Assembly: GCF_017654505.1 (NCBI RefSeq)
Contig: NC_054538.1
Coordinates: 20,689,412 to 20,753,411, forward strand
DNA: 64,000 bases
DNA from: Polyodon spathula
Taxonomy: Eukaryota > Chordata > Actinopteri > Acipenseriformes > Polyodontidae
Direction: 5' to 3'
The position numbers and the translations under genes were made by a program. Below are positions 1-12,620 of this stretch, in pieces. A model generated the notes under the pieces. That model worked only from the letters and a program-made list of their open reading frames with translations. It made no database searches and was not told where the DNA came from. Within the stretch, counting starts at the first letter, position 1. The number at the start of each line of letters is the position of its first letter.

Positions 1-718
1 GGCTTGGTGTAATACGGTATAGTATAACTTGTAAAAGCAGAGGCTCTGTAAAAGTTGAAATGTGTAAACGGTAAACAAAAATCCTAAAAGGAACAATTTT
101 TTTTTTTGTTAAACGTTTAACTGAAAATGTTCTATTTGAAGAGGATTTTTCTTAGATTTTTACATTCATTGTCATCATTTTATGGTATCTTAAATATCAC
201 GTAAGTGTAGTTTTCTTATTATTGAAAATGGGGATGATAGTTGAAAAGTTAAAGGAGAACAACTTAAGTGTAGGCAGGAGCAGTTGGTTTCATCCTCTCT
301 GAAAATTGGCTTTTACACTCAGTGTAAATTGTCATAAAGCACAGCAAAAGCAAGTAAGCGCAAGCAAGTGATGTGAATCCCAAAAAAAAGAAAAAAGGTA
401 TGGTGGTTATAAAAACATGGTGAAATGCAGTTACCATGGTTCACCTTTGTAACACAGGGTCATAATCAGAAATCACAACAGGATATTTTGAAAGCACGTG
501 TTTATTAATTAAGTCAAGTCTGTGTTTCACAAAGTCACTGTAAACTGTAAAAATTGTTTTTTTCTTGTTTTTTAAAGCAATCTAAGAATGTTTAAAAACG
601 CTCTATAAAAACAGTTAATGGGGCCCAGAAAATAGTTTTATTATACGGTTTTATTAAATGTATACATTAACTGGCAAACCAATCTAAGAACAAAATGTAG
701 TCAATGTTTTCTGTAAAT
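1..718. other. Intergenic AT-rich DNA, nothing recognised
   Basis: I see no open frame with coding character, no splice-phased exon and no recognisable repeat in this stretch. It is AT-rich with scattered A and T runs. Confidence 0.5.
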
Positions 719-901
719 CTATGGCCAAACGTTTTGCATCACCCTATAGAATTAACAAATTTTGCTTCATAGAGTCGAATGAAACCTGGTGAATAATGTT
801 ACGTCAATATATTGAACTACATGACGTTTTGTAGTTTTCCATATACTTAACGAAAAAGTGTCAAAAATTTTAGGTGACGCAAAACTTATGGTCATAGCTG
901 T
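719..901. mobile_element. Tc1/mariner-type MITE (family 1, copy 1)
   Basis: A short non-autonomous DNA element with inverted ends. The left end reads ctatggccaaacgttttgca and the right end, reverse-complemented, reads acagctatgaccataagttt, followed in both cases by a cat/cgtcacc block. There is no coding capacity. A longer related copy lies at 18323-18626 and shares the internal motif tatagaattaaca and the same right end. The ACAGCTATGGCC-type terminus is typical of vertebrate Tc1-like elements; the superfamily call is from that resemblance. Confidence 0.7.
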
Positions 902-3900
902 CGAGTAATACACACAGGTGCCACTGTATTTGTTTGTTTTTTCTATAAGACCATTTGTGTTTCATGCACCATGTCTGTCTGTCTCTGTCTGTCTGCCCTT
1001 CTGCTTTCCTTTTTAGTGTGTCTGTCTTTCAACCTATTCACTGAAGAGTTATAAAGTGACGGGACCTGCTCAGGAAATAAGAGCTATAAAAGTAAAATTT
1101 AACAGCTGCTTCCTTTGTCTGTTTGTAGAAGTATTTCTCCAGTGTTTAATTGAACCCTGCAATGCCATTATTAAAAAAAAAATGTTTCCATGATTCAGTG
1201 GCTGGGTGGTTTTGAAATTCAAATCCACTCTGTCCTTCTGCATTTTAAAGTCATTTAGTTGGGTGATATATTTTGTTTATGCTCGTAGCAGTGCGGAAAA
1301 GAATAAAAACAAGGTGCAGTGGGTGGATCTGGCCTGGTGGTATTGTCACAGCATACTGTAGCTGAAAACACAGAATAGTCATTCTTTTTTCCATAGTTGT
1401 CATGACTATGGTCCATAATATTTCCACAAATGAGCATAGCCAAGTTGTTGCTTACGGCTATCAATGGGAGTGAAATTATCACAGCACTCTGTGAACGTTT
1501 GAGGAGTATTTCCTTTTATATAACGAGTATGACATATGGAAAAGGAACTATGTTTAAACCTGAAACAAGCGATTTACTTTCCTGAGATCTCACTATGCTT
1601 AAGATCACAGTGTCATCTGGAACACTGTTCCCTTTCATATCAGAAATACAAGTGCCTCATTTTAATGCAGCTACCCAGTCTTGCAGTCTTAAAATTCAAT
1701 GACATCAGGAGTAAAAGGCAAGTTCCTCCAACTGACATTATTAACAATTTTATAAACATAAGCCAGACGTGGCCTCTTCAGATTATTATAGCACCAATTG
1801 ACCACAATTACTCCCTACTTAAGAAGAATTATATTTGCCCTGTTCTCTGATGTCATCACTTCACCCTTCTATTATGTGACATGCAAGTAAACAATCTTAA
1901 GTTCTATCTCTGATTATTTTTGACATCAATATTAATTTCTGTTCACTAAAAATGACAATGAATGGACTAGTGGGAGCTAAACTGAAACTACAAAACTAAT
2001 TCCCCTTGTAAGGTAAGTTTGATCCAAAGCCAGATGTGAAGTGCATGAAAATATAATGACTTGGTCCACTGCACCATCTAATCCCAAATATTATTTTGAA
2101 TGTACTGTATATTATACAGTGGGTTTTCTCCAGGTACTCTGGGCTCTACCTTGTAAAAAGGATTAAGAGGTAAATGATAATAGATGGATGTATATTATAC
2201 TGTACATAGCCAAATAAGTATATTAACACTGCTCAGAATAACATGACAAGTGTCAATACATTTCTGAAAGGCAGATAGAACATTGCTTTGGTCAGTCTGG
2301 ATATTCCTATTCTTTCAGTCTTCTTGAATCAGCTCCACATCCATACCCTATTCTTCAGCCTGTTCTGCAAAGAGAAAGCTCTACCGGTAGAAGATATTGC
2401 TGATTTCTGAGTCGCATTCTTTACCAATGCATTTTCTTCTACCTGATTCAACACATTTTCAGCTATAAATATGCAGCGCCAGGAGCATTCTTATTTGTTT
2501 TTAGGGATCAAAAGACCAAACACAAAATGCTAAAGTAGTCTGCCACCAGCCACCACACTGTAGATTGATTCGATGTGCAACAGATGTTAGGACCCCACCT
2601 GAAACCTTTGCTGCACAGAGGTCTATAGGTGGCATCACGTGGTATTCTAATACCTTCTGCACAGCAGGGAGATAACCTACAGTGCTGCAGCAGGAAAGTG
2701 ATAAGACACTTGCAAAATGTTACACTAATGAGGTAAGAAAATATTTGTTTTAGAGCCTAGGTTATTGCCCCTTATGTTACTCGTCTGTAACCCTGTATCA
2801 TACCATTTACCTCTTTATGCCGGCTAATGAAACACTCATTTAGGATTTCCTAGTCCATTTGTCACCCTTTGTATTTTCACAAGAGTTAAATTACCCAGTT
2901 GAGAACTGCTATGATATCATAAGTCAGAGGTGAACAGTTTTCAAAGTGATTAATATTTTGTGTGAAAGCATATCAAATGATGCTTGTTCTGGTTATTATG
3001 GCTGCATTGACCTTTGACCTATGCAATTGCTCCCTGCTTTAGAAGACAGTTTTTTTTTTTGTTTTTTTTGTTTTTGCTAACCAATGATGTCGTTCCTTTC
3101 CTGAATGCTTCACCAAACCATTTACTATTCTTATAAAAAATAAACAATGGGACATTTTATGCACTTGTGAGATTAATCCCCATAAAGAATGTGAATTAAT
3201 CATAGACAAAGAGTTACTAATTGGAGTCATTTTCTTCCAGATAATTGGCTGTTAATGAAAGCCATGGTCAATTATCTACAGGTAATGACTGCTGGACAGG
3301 ATATTACTGCTATTAGAAACTTAACAAATGTGTTTTGCAAATGAAGACATTTCTCACATGTGTTTTTAGGTTAACATGGACTGAGTCAGTTATGTTGCCA
3401 TTTAAGGTTAGTTTTAAGATTCTAAAGATCTGTGTTTTCAATGTATCATCAATTTGTGTTCACATGTGAATTCAATATTAAATGACCACTTATGAAAATT
3501 TGTGTAAGTGGATAGATGATTACATTGTAATAACGATACTTATTAAAATGTTATGTATGATACAACAATATTAAAAAAAGAAAGCTGGTAAAAGGAAATT
3601 AGCATTACCTACTTGACAGAAAGCACTTGGCAGTGTAGAATCACTCTTAACTCCCATTAACTGTGTTTTTTTTTTTACAATGTGTGATGTTGTTTGAAAA
3701 ATACAATGCCTTGTTTTTGTGGTCTGTCAAGGTTTCATTTGAAGAAAGACAAATAACTGCTGATAACAAGGGGTTTAATGAGAGTTTTCATTCAGTACAA
3801 AATATTAAGAGATTTCAAAAATCTCTTAATAAAAGATGTCTTACCTCTGTGTTTAAATGTGTTTACATTTCATAGAGGCTCGCTGACTGGCTTACCGTGC

Positions 3901-5941
3901 CCAGCTTGCTGGTCACGTTCTGATCACAGGGATATCTAACAAAGGCCTGTAATGTTATGGGTACTTATTTCTTTGCCAGTCTCTCAGCGGTGACATTCTA
4001 TAAAAGACTGCAGTACGAACTTGAGCTGCTCCACCAGTGTTAGCTAAATTGTAACATTACATCAGCAGCCACAACAAGGTGAGCTGTATTGTATGCTCAT
4101 CCCAAGAATCTACTATTGTACAGTAGCTGCTGTTGTTCTCCAGATGTATAGATTTTGAAAGCTACGGTAGCACACTAAATAAAATGTCTTTTGTGTCATA
4201 AAGTTAAACATATGGTATGCAAACGTACATCTGATGGTAAATTATTTCAACGACACATTCTAGTGTAAAGCTTCATGTAATACTGCAGTTATAGGGCTTC
4301 ATTTAAACGTGTAACATTCACTTAGAACACTGTATTGCTACAGCCTAAAGTTACGTATAACTCATTTACAGGTGCATAAGTAACACTATATTATAATCAG
4401 CACTGTTGATTGTTAATAATGGGTTATAGAATTGCTAATATGTGTTCATACCAACTGCATGATTATACATCACATGCAGGTGGAATAAAACCCAGTGTAT
4501 GTTAGAAACATCGCCCAACACATCCTTTTTTCTTTGAAGAGCCTTATACTCTCATATTTACACTATGCAATGCACATGGTTAAAGGCATTCCTTCCGTTT
4601 TCTTAAAGGCTGCTTCGTCCACTGCGGTTATTTCTGATGCACACAATAAGCCACGGTGGGCTTGATGTTAGTAGACAGACAAAGAGACACTTATTGATAG
4701 TTATAAAAAACTGAAAATCCGGGACGTGTTTGTATATTACCAACCTTTAGCTAATTCTAGGGTTACCTGTTCTGTACCTGTTCTGCTCGAGACCTTTGGG
4801 ATTGGCATGATCTCAATGTGTCCCAGATGGGATATTTTTTACCTTAACACTTCATTTAAAACTGAAGTGGCTTTGATAATGTGCATTACTCCAGTGGTGC
4901 CAGGAAAATTCTGACAGCAATTACAGGGGAAAACTTGGATGATAAATGAGGGTCGTGTTTTAAAATGAACATAAAAGATAACACCGTTTGTGTTCATTTG
5001 TATACAAACTGAAGCTGGGATTGAAAAGGCACTGTTATCTAGATAACCGCTTTAAAGAATTGCCAAATAAGATACATTTTGATGTATGTATTTTAACTCT
5101 GAAGTGTTAAGAGAATAACCCAGTTGCATACCGTTAGTTGCATTTGATTCCATTCGTATCAACATCTCAATCAGATAATGAAAAAATCACATGTCATTAT
5201 TTTATACTTTTAAAGGTTAAGTTAATTTATAGCAAACTGTGGGGTTGTGGTTTCCAAAGATCTCACAGCCAAATCTTGAACCCCATATACCCAGAACAAA
5301 ATATTACCTATTTATTTATTTACCTAATTAATATACACTTAATAAACATCTATAAAGTTTTAATTAATAAATGCCACCTTATGGTGGAGCTGTGGTTTGT
5401 AACTATATAATGCCTTATTAATATATGTCTAATAAAAAATTTTAAACGTTTGAATTCCTAAATTTCACCTTGTGGTACAGTGTTGTGGCTTGCTCGAAGC
5501 CCATACTAACACAGTAGTTAACACACTCTGTTTGATACCCTGCAGGTGTGCATCTATGTCAGGAGAAAGGCAAGCACTTATTCACCAGTGGACCGTGGTT
5601 CTCACCTGTCATCCTGGCCGATCATATTTCTCTTAAACATAATACTCGCCAGTGAGAAAAGGATGAAGTAATGCGCACAGACAGTGAAAAATGCCTCTGT
5701 TGAATAAGATTTGCATGTAGTTACTGTAAAAGGGCTGTGTCCATCTTTGCCATGTGGACTCCATTAGTGGACTTACAAATCTGTGATGATAAAGAAGAAT
5801 AAATGTATAGAAGCATGGCAGGGCTGAGGCCTGCCCATGTAAAAATATGTTTTATGTTTGATTTATAAATAACATTTGATGGGGATTGTAAATAAAGATG
5901 GTTTAATTTGTATCATTTAAACGTTTGTATTAAACAAAGTG
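902..5941. other. Intergenic DNA without recognised gene
   Basis: About 5 kb with only short chance frames; none has a known motif or flanking splice sites in phase. A segment near 5815-5850 (ggcagggctgaggcctgccc, then catgtaaaa) resembles the arm of the hairpin element at 20909-21020, so an interspersed repeat probably begins there. Otherwise I see only AT-rich sequence and homopolymer runs. Confidence 0.45.
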
Positions 5942-6562
5942 TGTGCTCGATATGACAGGGCAGGGAGGTTAGACTTTCGCCTAATTGAAACTGAATGTGC
6001 AGCAGGCGGCCAGGTGGCAATTGAATAATTGATTATTGATTGTCATCTGCTTTTAAAAAGGGGCTGGGAAGTCAATCATTTGTTCTGTGCTGTTCCATGC
6101 TGTGTTGTGCTGTGGAAAGCCTCATGACTGCATGTGCAACCAGGGTAAGTGAATCGAGACGAGCGCCAGCGTGTGTTTAACCAGGATTCTTGGTGTACTT
6201 TAGGCTAGGGGTTAATTTAAGGGAATTTTAATTCCACTCTAGTTTTGTTTAGTGTGTGCAGGGAGAAGGTTCCCGGTGCGGGACCTCCCTTTTAGTGGGA
6301 GTAGTGCATGACCCGAGCTTGGCCACCTTTTGTTTATTAGCTTTGTTTTTGTACAGTGTTTTGTAATTTTGTATTCATGTAGTTTTATGTATCCTTCCAC
6401 ACTAGGGCAACCATTGCTGGTACCCTAGTGGCAACCACCAATCACTGCAAACTCTTAAATAATAAAACCTGGACACCTTTAGCGACATTTGCAACCTCAA
6501 ACCCTCTGTGTCTCTTTCATCTCTCAGTGGATACCCACACAGTAACAGAACACCCCTATTAC
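5942..6562 (+). mobile_element. LTR-like repeat (LTR family A, copy 1)
   Basis: This stretch aligns by eye with the reverse complement of 34010-34640, giving two copies of one family in opposite orientation. Shared blocks include a TATA-like AT stretch followed by a purine-rich start region, the run ccttttag, the motif gcatgacc, cagtgttttgt, and the closing aaacctggac followed by ctgtgtctc. The order of TATA-like box, poly(A)-type signal (aataaaacc near 6461) and a terminal CA-rich end fits a retrotransposon LTR. I could not find a clean target-site duplication, so both borders are approximate. Confidence 0.6.
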
Positions 6563-6716
6563 AATAACACAATAATAAACAGTTATGATGTGTTATATAC
6601 AATTAATAAATGCATCTATACACATGTTATAAAGAATGTTATACTATAAGTAATAGCAAGCAGTTGCAACACAGTGTTAGAAAAACATGTTACTAACGTA
6701 TTGACATGAAACCTTA

Positions 6717-7800
6717 TACAGTTGTATGAAAAAGTTTCAGTTAAACATGACACCTTTCTGCAAATTTTAATACGGGATTACTATTTATTTGCATTTATTA
6801 CAGATACAGGCAGTTCTTAATTACTTCTTAAAAATATGATTACTAAGACCCAGAAAGGTTGATTCACTCGTTAGGGCTTCAATTAGGCAGGTGAAGTCAA
6901 TTCCAGTGTTGAACTATCACTCTGAAGTAACTTCATACCTTTTAATCTGTCAGACTGATGGTTGTTCTGTGTGGTTTCAACAACCATGGGCTCCTCTAAG
7001 CAGATGTCTGAAGACTTGAAAATGAAGATAACTGACTTTCACAAAACAGGAGGAGGCTATAAAAAACTCTCTCAGCGCTTCCAGGTAGCAATTTCAATTG
7101 TCAGAAACAATGTCAAGAAATGGAAGTTAAATGGAACGGTTAAAGTCAAGGCAAGATCTGGAAGACCAAGAAAAATATCACATAGACTTGCCCGAAAACT
7201 GGTCAGATCTGCACAACAGAACCCACAGGTCACTGCAAAGGACCTTCAGAACAGTTTAGCTGACACTGGAGTAGCAGTTCACAGGTCCACACTACAGCGT
7301 ACCTTACACAGCAAGGATCTGCATGGGAGAGTTGTCAGAAGAAAGCCTTTTCTGCGACCCCCTCACAAAAGTCAACGTCTAAACCTTGAAAAGCCTGAAG
7401 CTTTTTGGAGCAATGTGCTTTGGACTGATGAAACGAAAATTGAACTGTTTGGCCACAACCAAAGAAGATATGTTTGGAGAAAAAAGGGTGAAGTATTTCA
7501 AGAAAATAACACCTTGCCAACTGTTAAGCACGGGGTGTCTCTATTATGCTTTGGGGTTGTGTGGCAGCCAGTGGAACCGGAAATATTGTGCGGGTGGAAG
7601 AATGGATTCAACTAAATATCAACAAATCTTAGAAGCTAATGTCCTAAAGTCAGTCAGGACACTGAAGCTGAAAAAAGATTGGATATTTCAGCAAGATAAT
7701 GATCCAAAACATACCTCAAAATCAACCATGAAATATTTGCAAGAAAGAAGGAGAAAGGTTTTGGAATGGCCGTCACAGTCCCCAGGCTTGAATATTATTG
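6717..7800 (+). pseudogene. Tc1-like transposase relic, frameshifted
   Basis: A dead copy of a Tc1/mariner transposase. The left end at about 6717 (cagttgtatgaaaaagttt) matches typical Tc1 termini beside a TA dinucleotide. The reading frame starts at Met 6986 (MGSSKQMSEDLK). It shows the N-terminal paired-like helix-turn-helix region, the GRPRK basic motif (about 7159-7175), WTDETKIELFG with the first catalytic Asp (near 7420), and, after a shift into another frame between about 7540 and 7610, QQDNDPKHTSK with the second Asp (near 7695). The last block reads SPGLNIIE where SPDLNPIE is usual; the Glu is kept. The C-terminus is missing and the 3' inverted end is not seen. The protein cannot be functional as it stands. 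Confidence 0.88.
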
Positions 7801-7965
7801 AAAGTCAAAAAAAGGGGGGGTGCAGCAAAAATAAAAAAATGTGAACCACTGGATCAGCAGGAAGGAAAAAAGACTTGCAAGATTTGTTCTTCAGGACTTT
7901 CCTTTCATGGCAATACTACGAGTTTGTCTTATCATCTTAGTCGCAAGTACATTTATTTTTCTTTT
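7800..7965 (+). mobile_element. BED zinc-finger fragment, probably from a hAT-type element
   Basis: Directly after the broken Tc1 frame, one frame reads GKKTCKICSSGLSFHGNTTS followed by LSYHLSRKY. The CxxC pair, the aromatic/hydrophobic spacing, and the late His match half of a BED-type zinc finger as found in hAT transposases and ZBED proteins (usual ending is HL...H). The final His appears to be lost (Tyr in its place). No further transposase sequence follows. This is therefore a small remnant, joined to the Tc1 relic either by nested insertion or by deletion. Confidence 0.5.
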
Positions 7966-8401
7966 AAACAATGTATTGTTTAAAATGTACCATAGCAGTA
8001 CATTTACATCTATAACCTGTCTAAGTCTTAATTATGGCTTATTCAGCTAACTAAATTAAATAGAAATAGAACAGCACTCAATTTAATAAATTACCTGTTA
8101 GTTTAAAGTTTATACGAAAAACGGCCCAACATATTTAACATAGTATTGGTTGTAGTACTGCTGCTAATTTACAGTAATGCATGGCACAGTATTTTTATGT
8201 ATTATATTAAAAGACTTGTAACAATATATAAATTACAGTCTGAAATTGAAAAATAAAATAGAAAAAGGTACAGAGAGAAAAGGCAGATGGAAAGACATAG
8301 CAGACATATACAAGCAAATTAAGAATTGTAAATATTTAAAACACAACTTACTAAAGTAAAATAACATAATATATCATAACAATAATTCCCGCTGTTTCTA
8401 C
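7966..8401. other. Intergenic AT-rich DNA, nothing recognised
   Basis: Roughly 430 bases of AT-rich sequence between the transposon relic and the solo LTR. I see no gene or repeat with a clear identity. Confidence 0.45.
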
Positions 8402-8790
8402 TGTAATTATCGCTGTAATTGTGTTCCCGCCCTGAGCCACTTTCATGTTCCGTGTTTCCCTGTGATTGGTCCTGTCTGTAAACCACTCTGTTTGCACGTG
8501 TTCCGTGTGTGATCCCATTGGCCCGAAGTGTGCGGCCGAGGACCAATGGGATGTGTTTATCGCTCTCCCCTTATCTACATACAGGGGGGAGCTAAGCTAT
8601 AAAAAGGAGCTTTGCTGTCATTATGCGTGTCTCTTGTTCTGGTTGCCATGGTGACTGTGTTCCTGTGTTGATTCTTGTGAAGCTAACAGAGCTGTGGTCT
8701 CTGTGTGGGTGTTTAGATAGCATCCAGAATAAAGAAGGGATTTGAAAAAGGAGCCAGCGTCTTTCCGTTTTCTGCCTCTTGCACGACACA
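8402..8790 (+). mobile_element. Solo LTR with 4-bp target duplication
   Basis: A 389-bp element that begins TGTAATTATC and ends ACGACACA (TG...CA ends). The 4-bp duplication ctac lies on both sides (8398-8401 and 8791-8794). It has a TATA box (tataaaaa at about 8598), a poly(A)-type signal (aataaa near 8728), and an inverted pair of CCAAT-box-like sites, atcccattgg at 8512-8521 and ccaatgggat at 8543-8552. No internal retroelement sequence flanks it, so it is a solo LTR left by recombination. I cannot tell gypsy-type from endogenous-retrovirus origin. Confidence 0.8.
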
Positions 8791-8798
8791 CTACTGTA

Positions 8799-9935
8799 TG
8801 TGTCAGTCAAGTAATTAATATTCATTTATCACCAGTTGTACATTTTGCATAGCACATATTTAGCTTTATAAAATAGTTTTAGAAGTTCAGAATTGGATAG
8901 TGCTAGAATCAACCAGATTTAACATTAATAATACATGTTTGATAAAGTTTAAGATTTCAGACAATTAGCATCTAAACCTGGTTTTAACTAACTGATTATG
9001 GACATAAGTAATTGCCCAAAATATCCTATACTGCTTTATTATTCTAAAATGCTGTTGGAAAATTACAAATTTCAGACTTTAGCTGTAATACACATATGGC
9101 ATAAAAAATGAAATTGGATGTTATTTATTTTTTCTTTCATATTACCTTTAAATGGCGCAGAAATAATTCCAGGATAAAATTGTAGGTGTTTTTGAGCAAT
9201 GATGCAATTCTTCATCCACCAACAAAGTCTCAGGAAAGTGCAAAATGAATCACTTACTGAGTATTTTGTTAACACTGCCTGTTTCACAGTGTATAAACTG
9301 TTTGGACTTGGCTTGGGAATGAGGTACCGAGATAGGAATTTTATGCTGGATAGGTGCTGAGAGTGCATGTTTTACAATAAGGTTATGTGACTTTTTCATT
9401 GCTAAACTATTTCTCCCACTTCAGATTACACCACAATGTTTGCTTTCACACATCAACTATCTACTTTCTTGTAAAATTTAAACAATGATTCCCACAATCC
9501 ATGCTATGTTGCTTTTTTCCTTGGCATATATCTAGTGTACAGTCATTCATGAGTCATTAATAAAATAAAACATGAAGTAATCTTTGAACACAATAGCTCT
9601 GTTGTGAAAACACGGGACTAAAAGCAGAGTGGTGCACCTGTGCTAATGTATCTCTTGTTGTTTTGTTTGTTTTACAAATGAAACAATACTGTAGTTAGGG
9701 ATTCAAAAGAGGAACTGTATTAGCAATTGAGAAACTGTGGAGTCCAGTTTAATGATCCAAACAGAAGATCTGCATCTCAAAATGTATAAACTAATTTTTT
9801 GTGGGCCATTCCACTGTATGTTTTATTTTATTTATTATGAGTGTGTCAAAAACTCTCTTTTAGAGGAAAACACCAGTGGCTTTAATACAGTCAAGGGTTG
9901 GTAACATTGAATATTGATGCTTAAGATCGCTTTAC
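8799..9935. other. Intergenic DNA, nothing recognised
   Basis: AT-rich sequence without recognisable exon, RNA gene or repeat. The longest minus-strand frame (9072-9368) has no motif I know and is probably chance. Confidence 0.4.
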
Positions 9936-10041
9936 GCTGGTTTCACAAACTGAACTAGCACTAATCGTGGACTACTTTGCCTACGGTAACATTAGGTGGT
10001 CCAAGATTACTGTAGTTCTAATCAGGGACAATGAAACCAGC
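9936..10041. mobile_element. MITE with GCTGGTTTCA inverted ends (family 2, copy 1)
   Basis: A 106-bp element bounded by gctggtttca on the left and its exact complement tgaaaccagc on the right. It carries internal blocks (agcactaatc, ggtaacatta, gattact) that recur at 63695-63789. There is no coding capacity. The superfamily is unclear because no unambiguous target duplication is visible. Confidence 0.75.
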
Positions 10042-12110
10042 CATTTTTCATTTTGTTAAATATTTAAACCATTTGTCCTACTCTGTCCATTAGGTTTGCT
10101 GGTTCAGTTCTCAATTGCTGATAAAGTTCCTTGTTTGATCGCATGATTGCAGTGTTTACAAACTCACTAAAGTATGTCTAAGTTTAGTTTGGATGTCTGC
10201 CAGGCCTGTGGTTAACTGAAGGCATTGCCTAGGTTGGAATAGCGTGACATCATAAGTGCCAGAGGCAGTTCACTTTCCTGGCATTTTTCTCTGTACTGTA
10301 TGTGACCACAGCTCACCATCGTAAATTCAGATAGCTCGTAGTAAGGTCAGGCATATGAAAAAATAACCCTTAAAAACACATTGAAGTGACTTTCACCAGA
10401 CTTACTGTGGTGAAGAGAGGCAGGAGGGAGCTTTGGGATGTGGCACGTCACATTTAAAGACCAGCGACTAAACTATTGCAAATCCACATAGAAGGGTGAC
10501 TCAAAGTCCTGACAAAGCCACACAAGGTGCAATAAACAACCATTTTAAAACCTTTCAAAACTACAATAAAAAAAAAAAAGATTCATGATTAATTTGGCTG
10601 GACGCAGGCACCATCCTAGCCACAATGGTCTGTAGGGAAACAGCAAGCCAAAAAATAAAACTGTTTGGTACTATGAACTATGAAAAACTAGCAAATCCCT
10701 TTTCCAGTTATACATGATATATTTTATGTTCCCATTTGTATATAAATTTAGTTTTTCTGGACAATTGTTTAAAGGGCAGACATTTCCATGGAGACACATA
10801 AACACCAAGCTTATTTGTTTGGTCAGTACAATGTAACAAAGCACCATAGCATACCAAACTACTGTCCCTTAACAGCAATATGTATTATCAAGACAGGAAA
10901 GAGTCACAAATACCATTCTGCACTGTAAAAAATGTAAACTGTAAATAAGTCATGTCTAATAAATATATTGGTGGACTCTTGGCATTTCTTAAAGGTATTT
11001 CAACTCAAATGATCTCCACCCTTAGGAAATGCAATTCTTTTCGTGAGGCTACAGTACCACAAGTGTTGTAAACAATTCACAAGTGTGGATTGTTTTTTGT
11101 TAATAGTTTTGTGACATTAACAGTTAGATTCTCATTTCACATTAAAGTGCACAGTGACACAAAGACCTTGTGTTGAGTACCAGTCAGTGCAAACACATTT
11201 CAGTGCTTAAGCATTGCATTTTTAGGAAAGCATACAGAATAATATGGGCTTTGCTTATCCTCCAAGCACTAACCTACTTACACCATCGCTCATTTCACTC
11301 TAGCATTAGCATTTTTGCAGGAGGAAGCAAGGTCTGAATACACTCTAGTTTTCATAAGGATGGACTGTAACACTTTATAATAAAGCTCTCGGTGGAGCTT
11401 GCATTGCTGTCATTGTTGTGGGTTCAACTGAATGCTTCCTGCTGAAATGTGATATTTTCCTGCGTTGTTCTTGTTAGCCAATACCTCAAAATATAAACAA
11501 GCAAAGGAGAACGACACTCCACTTTAACCATTCTGCTGACAATTTGATACAAGTCAAAATAATGCACTGCTCTACTATCGTTCAAAAAATAAACTTGCCA
11601 TTCACTTTCCATCTCAGATTGTCACGAAAACGTTATCAGCAGCTGATTTGGAGCTGTGTTGCTGTAGCTCTAAATATATTCAATAAGAGATGTCCAAAGA
11701 TGACCAATGTATGTAATTAATCTAACCACGCTTTATCCTTAACTAAAAAAATGCTTTCCGTGTGGTAAAGTAAATGTACTGTATATAGCTTAGTCTGCTT
11801 TCAATAAAGGAACTAGTAGGCAGGAGATCCCACAGAGATTTGTGAGGGTTACTACAGATCTGTATTCAAAGTGTGAAGAGTGATAACTACCAGCCATGAC
11901 TTTAGACCACACCTCCCAATTAGATCCGCCGCCCTCAAGCTATGTCCCTTCAGCTCCTTCCCTGCCTCCTCTCTCATTGTCAAGCTGAAAAGCATGAAGC
12001 TCTTTCTGAGATGACTTCATCCTGAAAGCAGAGCTTTGTGCCATTAACCACTTCCTAACCACTATGTAAAACAATTCTGTATGCTTTACCCCTTAGCACA
12101 CTACCAATTT
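10042..12110. other. Intergenic DNA, nothing recognised
   Basis: About 2 kb without a supported gene. Only scattered short frames occur, none with recognisable motifs. Confidence 0.4.
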
Positions 12111-12620
12111 CAACATGACCAGACTGGTCAAAATAATAAATGAAGAATGGCCTTAGACACCTCCAAGGCCCCCAGTGCTTTATTTTTGTTAAGAGATGTG
12201 TCTTCTCCAGTACTGAAGGTTTCTGCTATTCGAGTCACTGAAACACATCTGTTGCTTCTCACAATATGTTGCACACGCCTGCGGGCTCGATCCATTGTGA
12301 TATGATTGCGACCGGAGTTGTGCTTTCTGGTATTGTTTTTTCTGCAAATATTACCATTCCAGGAACCCCTGGAGACGCTCCTGATAGACATGTTGGTCAA
12401 TACAGCCAATGCGTTTCACAAACGAGCCAGTTTCATTGGAACTGATTATTTTGCCCCATATGAAATCACTTAGATCCTTCTGCTTTCTCATGATTGTTTC
12501 TGAATCGGTGCACACAACAAGTGACCTCATGAATGTGAGAGTACATTACAGACAAGGCGTTTTATAATTGTACATCATGTTCTCCAATTTTTGGCCACTA
12601 AGTGTTGGTGTCAGTCTTGG
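12110..12620 (-). pseudogene. Degenerate Tc1-like transposase N-terminus
   Basis: On the minus strand the sequence from about 12495 downward reads MRKQKDLSDFIWGKIISSNE, which matches the DLSDFERGMIVGAR-type start of one group of fish Tc1-like transposases. A further frame downstream reads DRARRRVQHIVRSNRCVSVT, which fits the second helix-turn-helix region. The two parts are in different frames and no catalytic domain follows, so only the DNA-binding half survives. It is unrelated in sequence to the Tc1 copy at 6.7 kb. Confidence 0.6.

Noticed and set aside
1255..1482. 75-codon minus frame with several Cys
   Set aside because: No known motif, ordinary composition and no splice context; probably chance.
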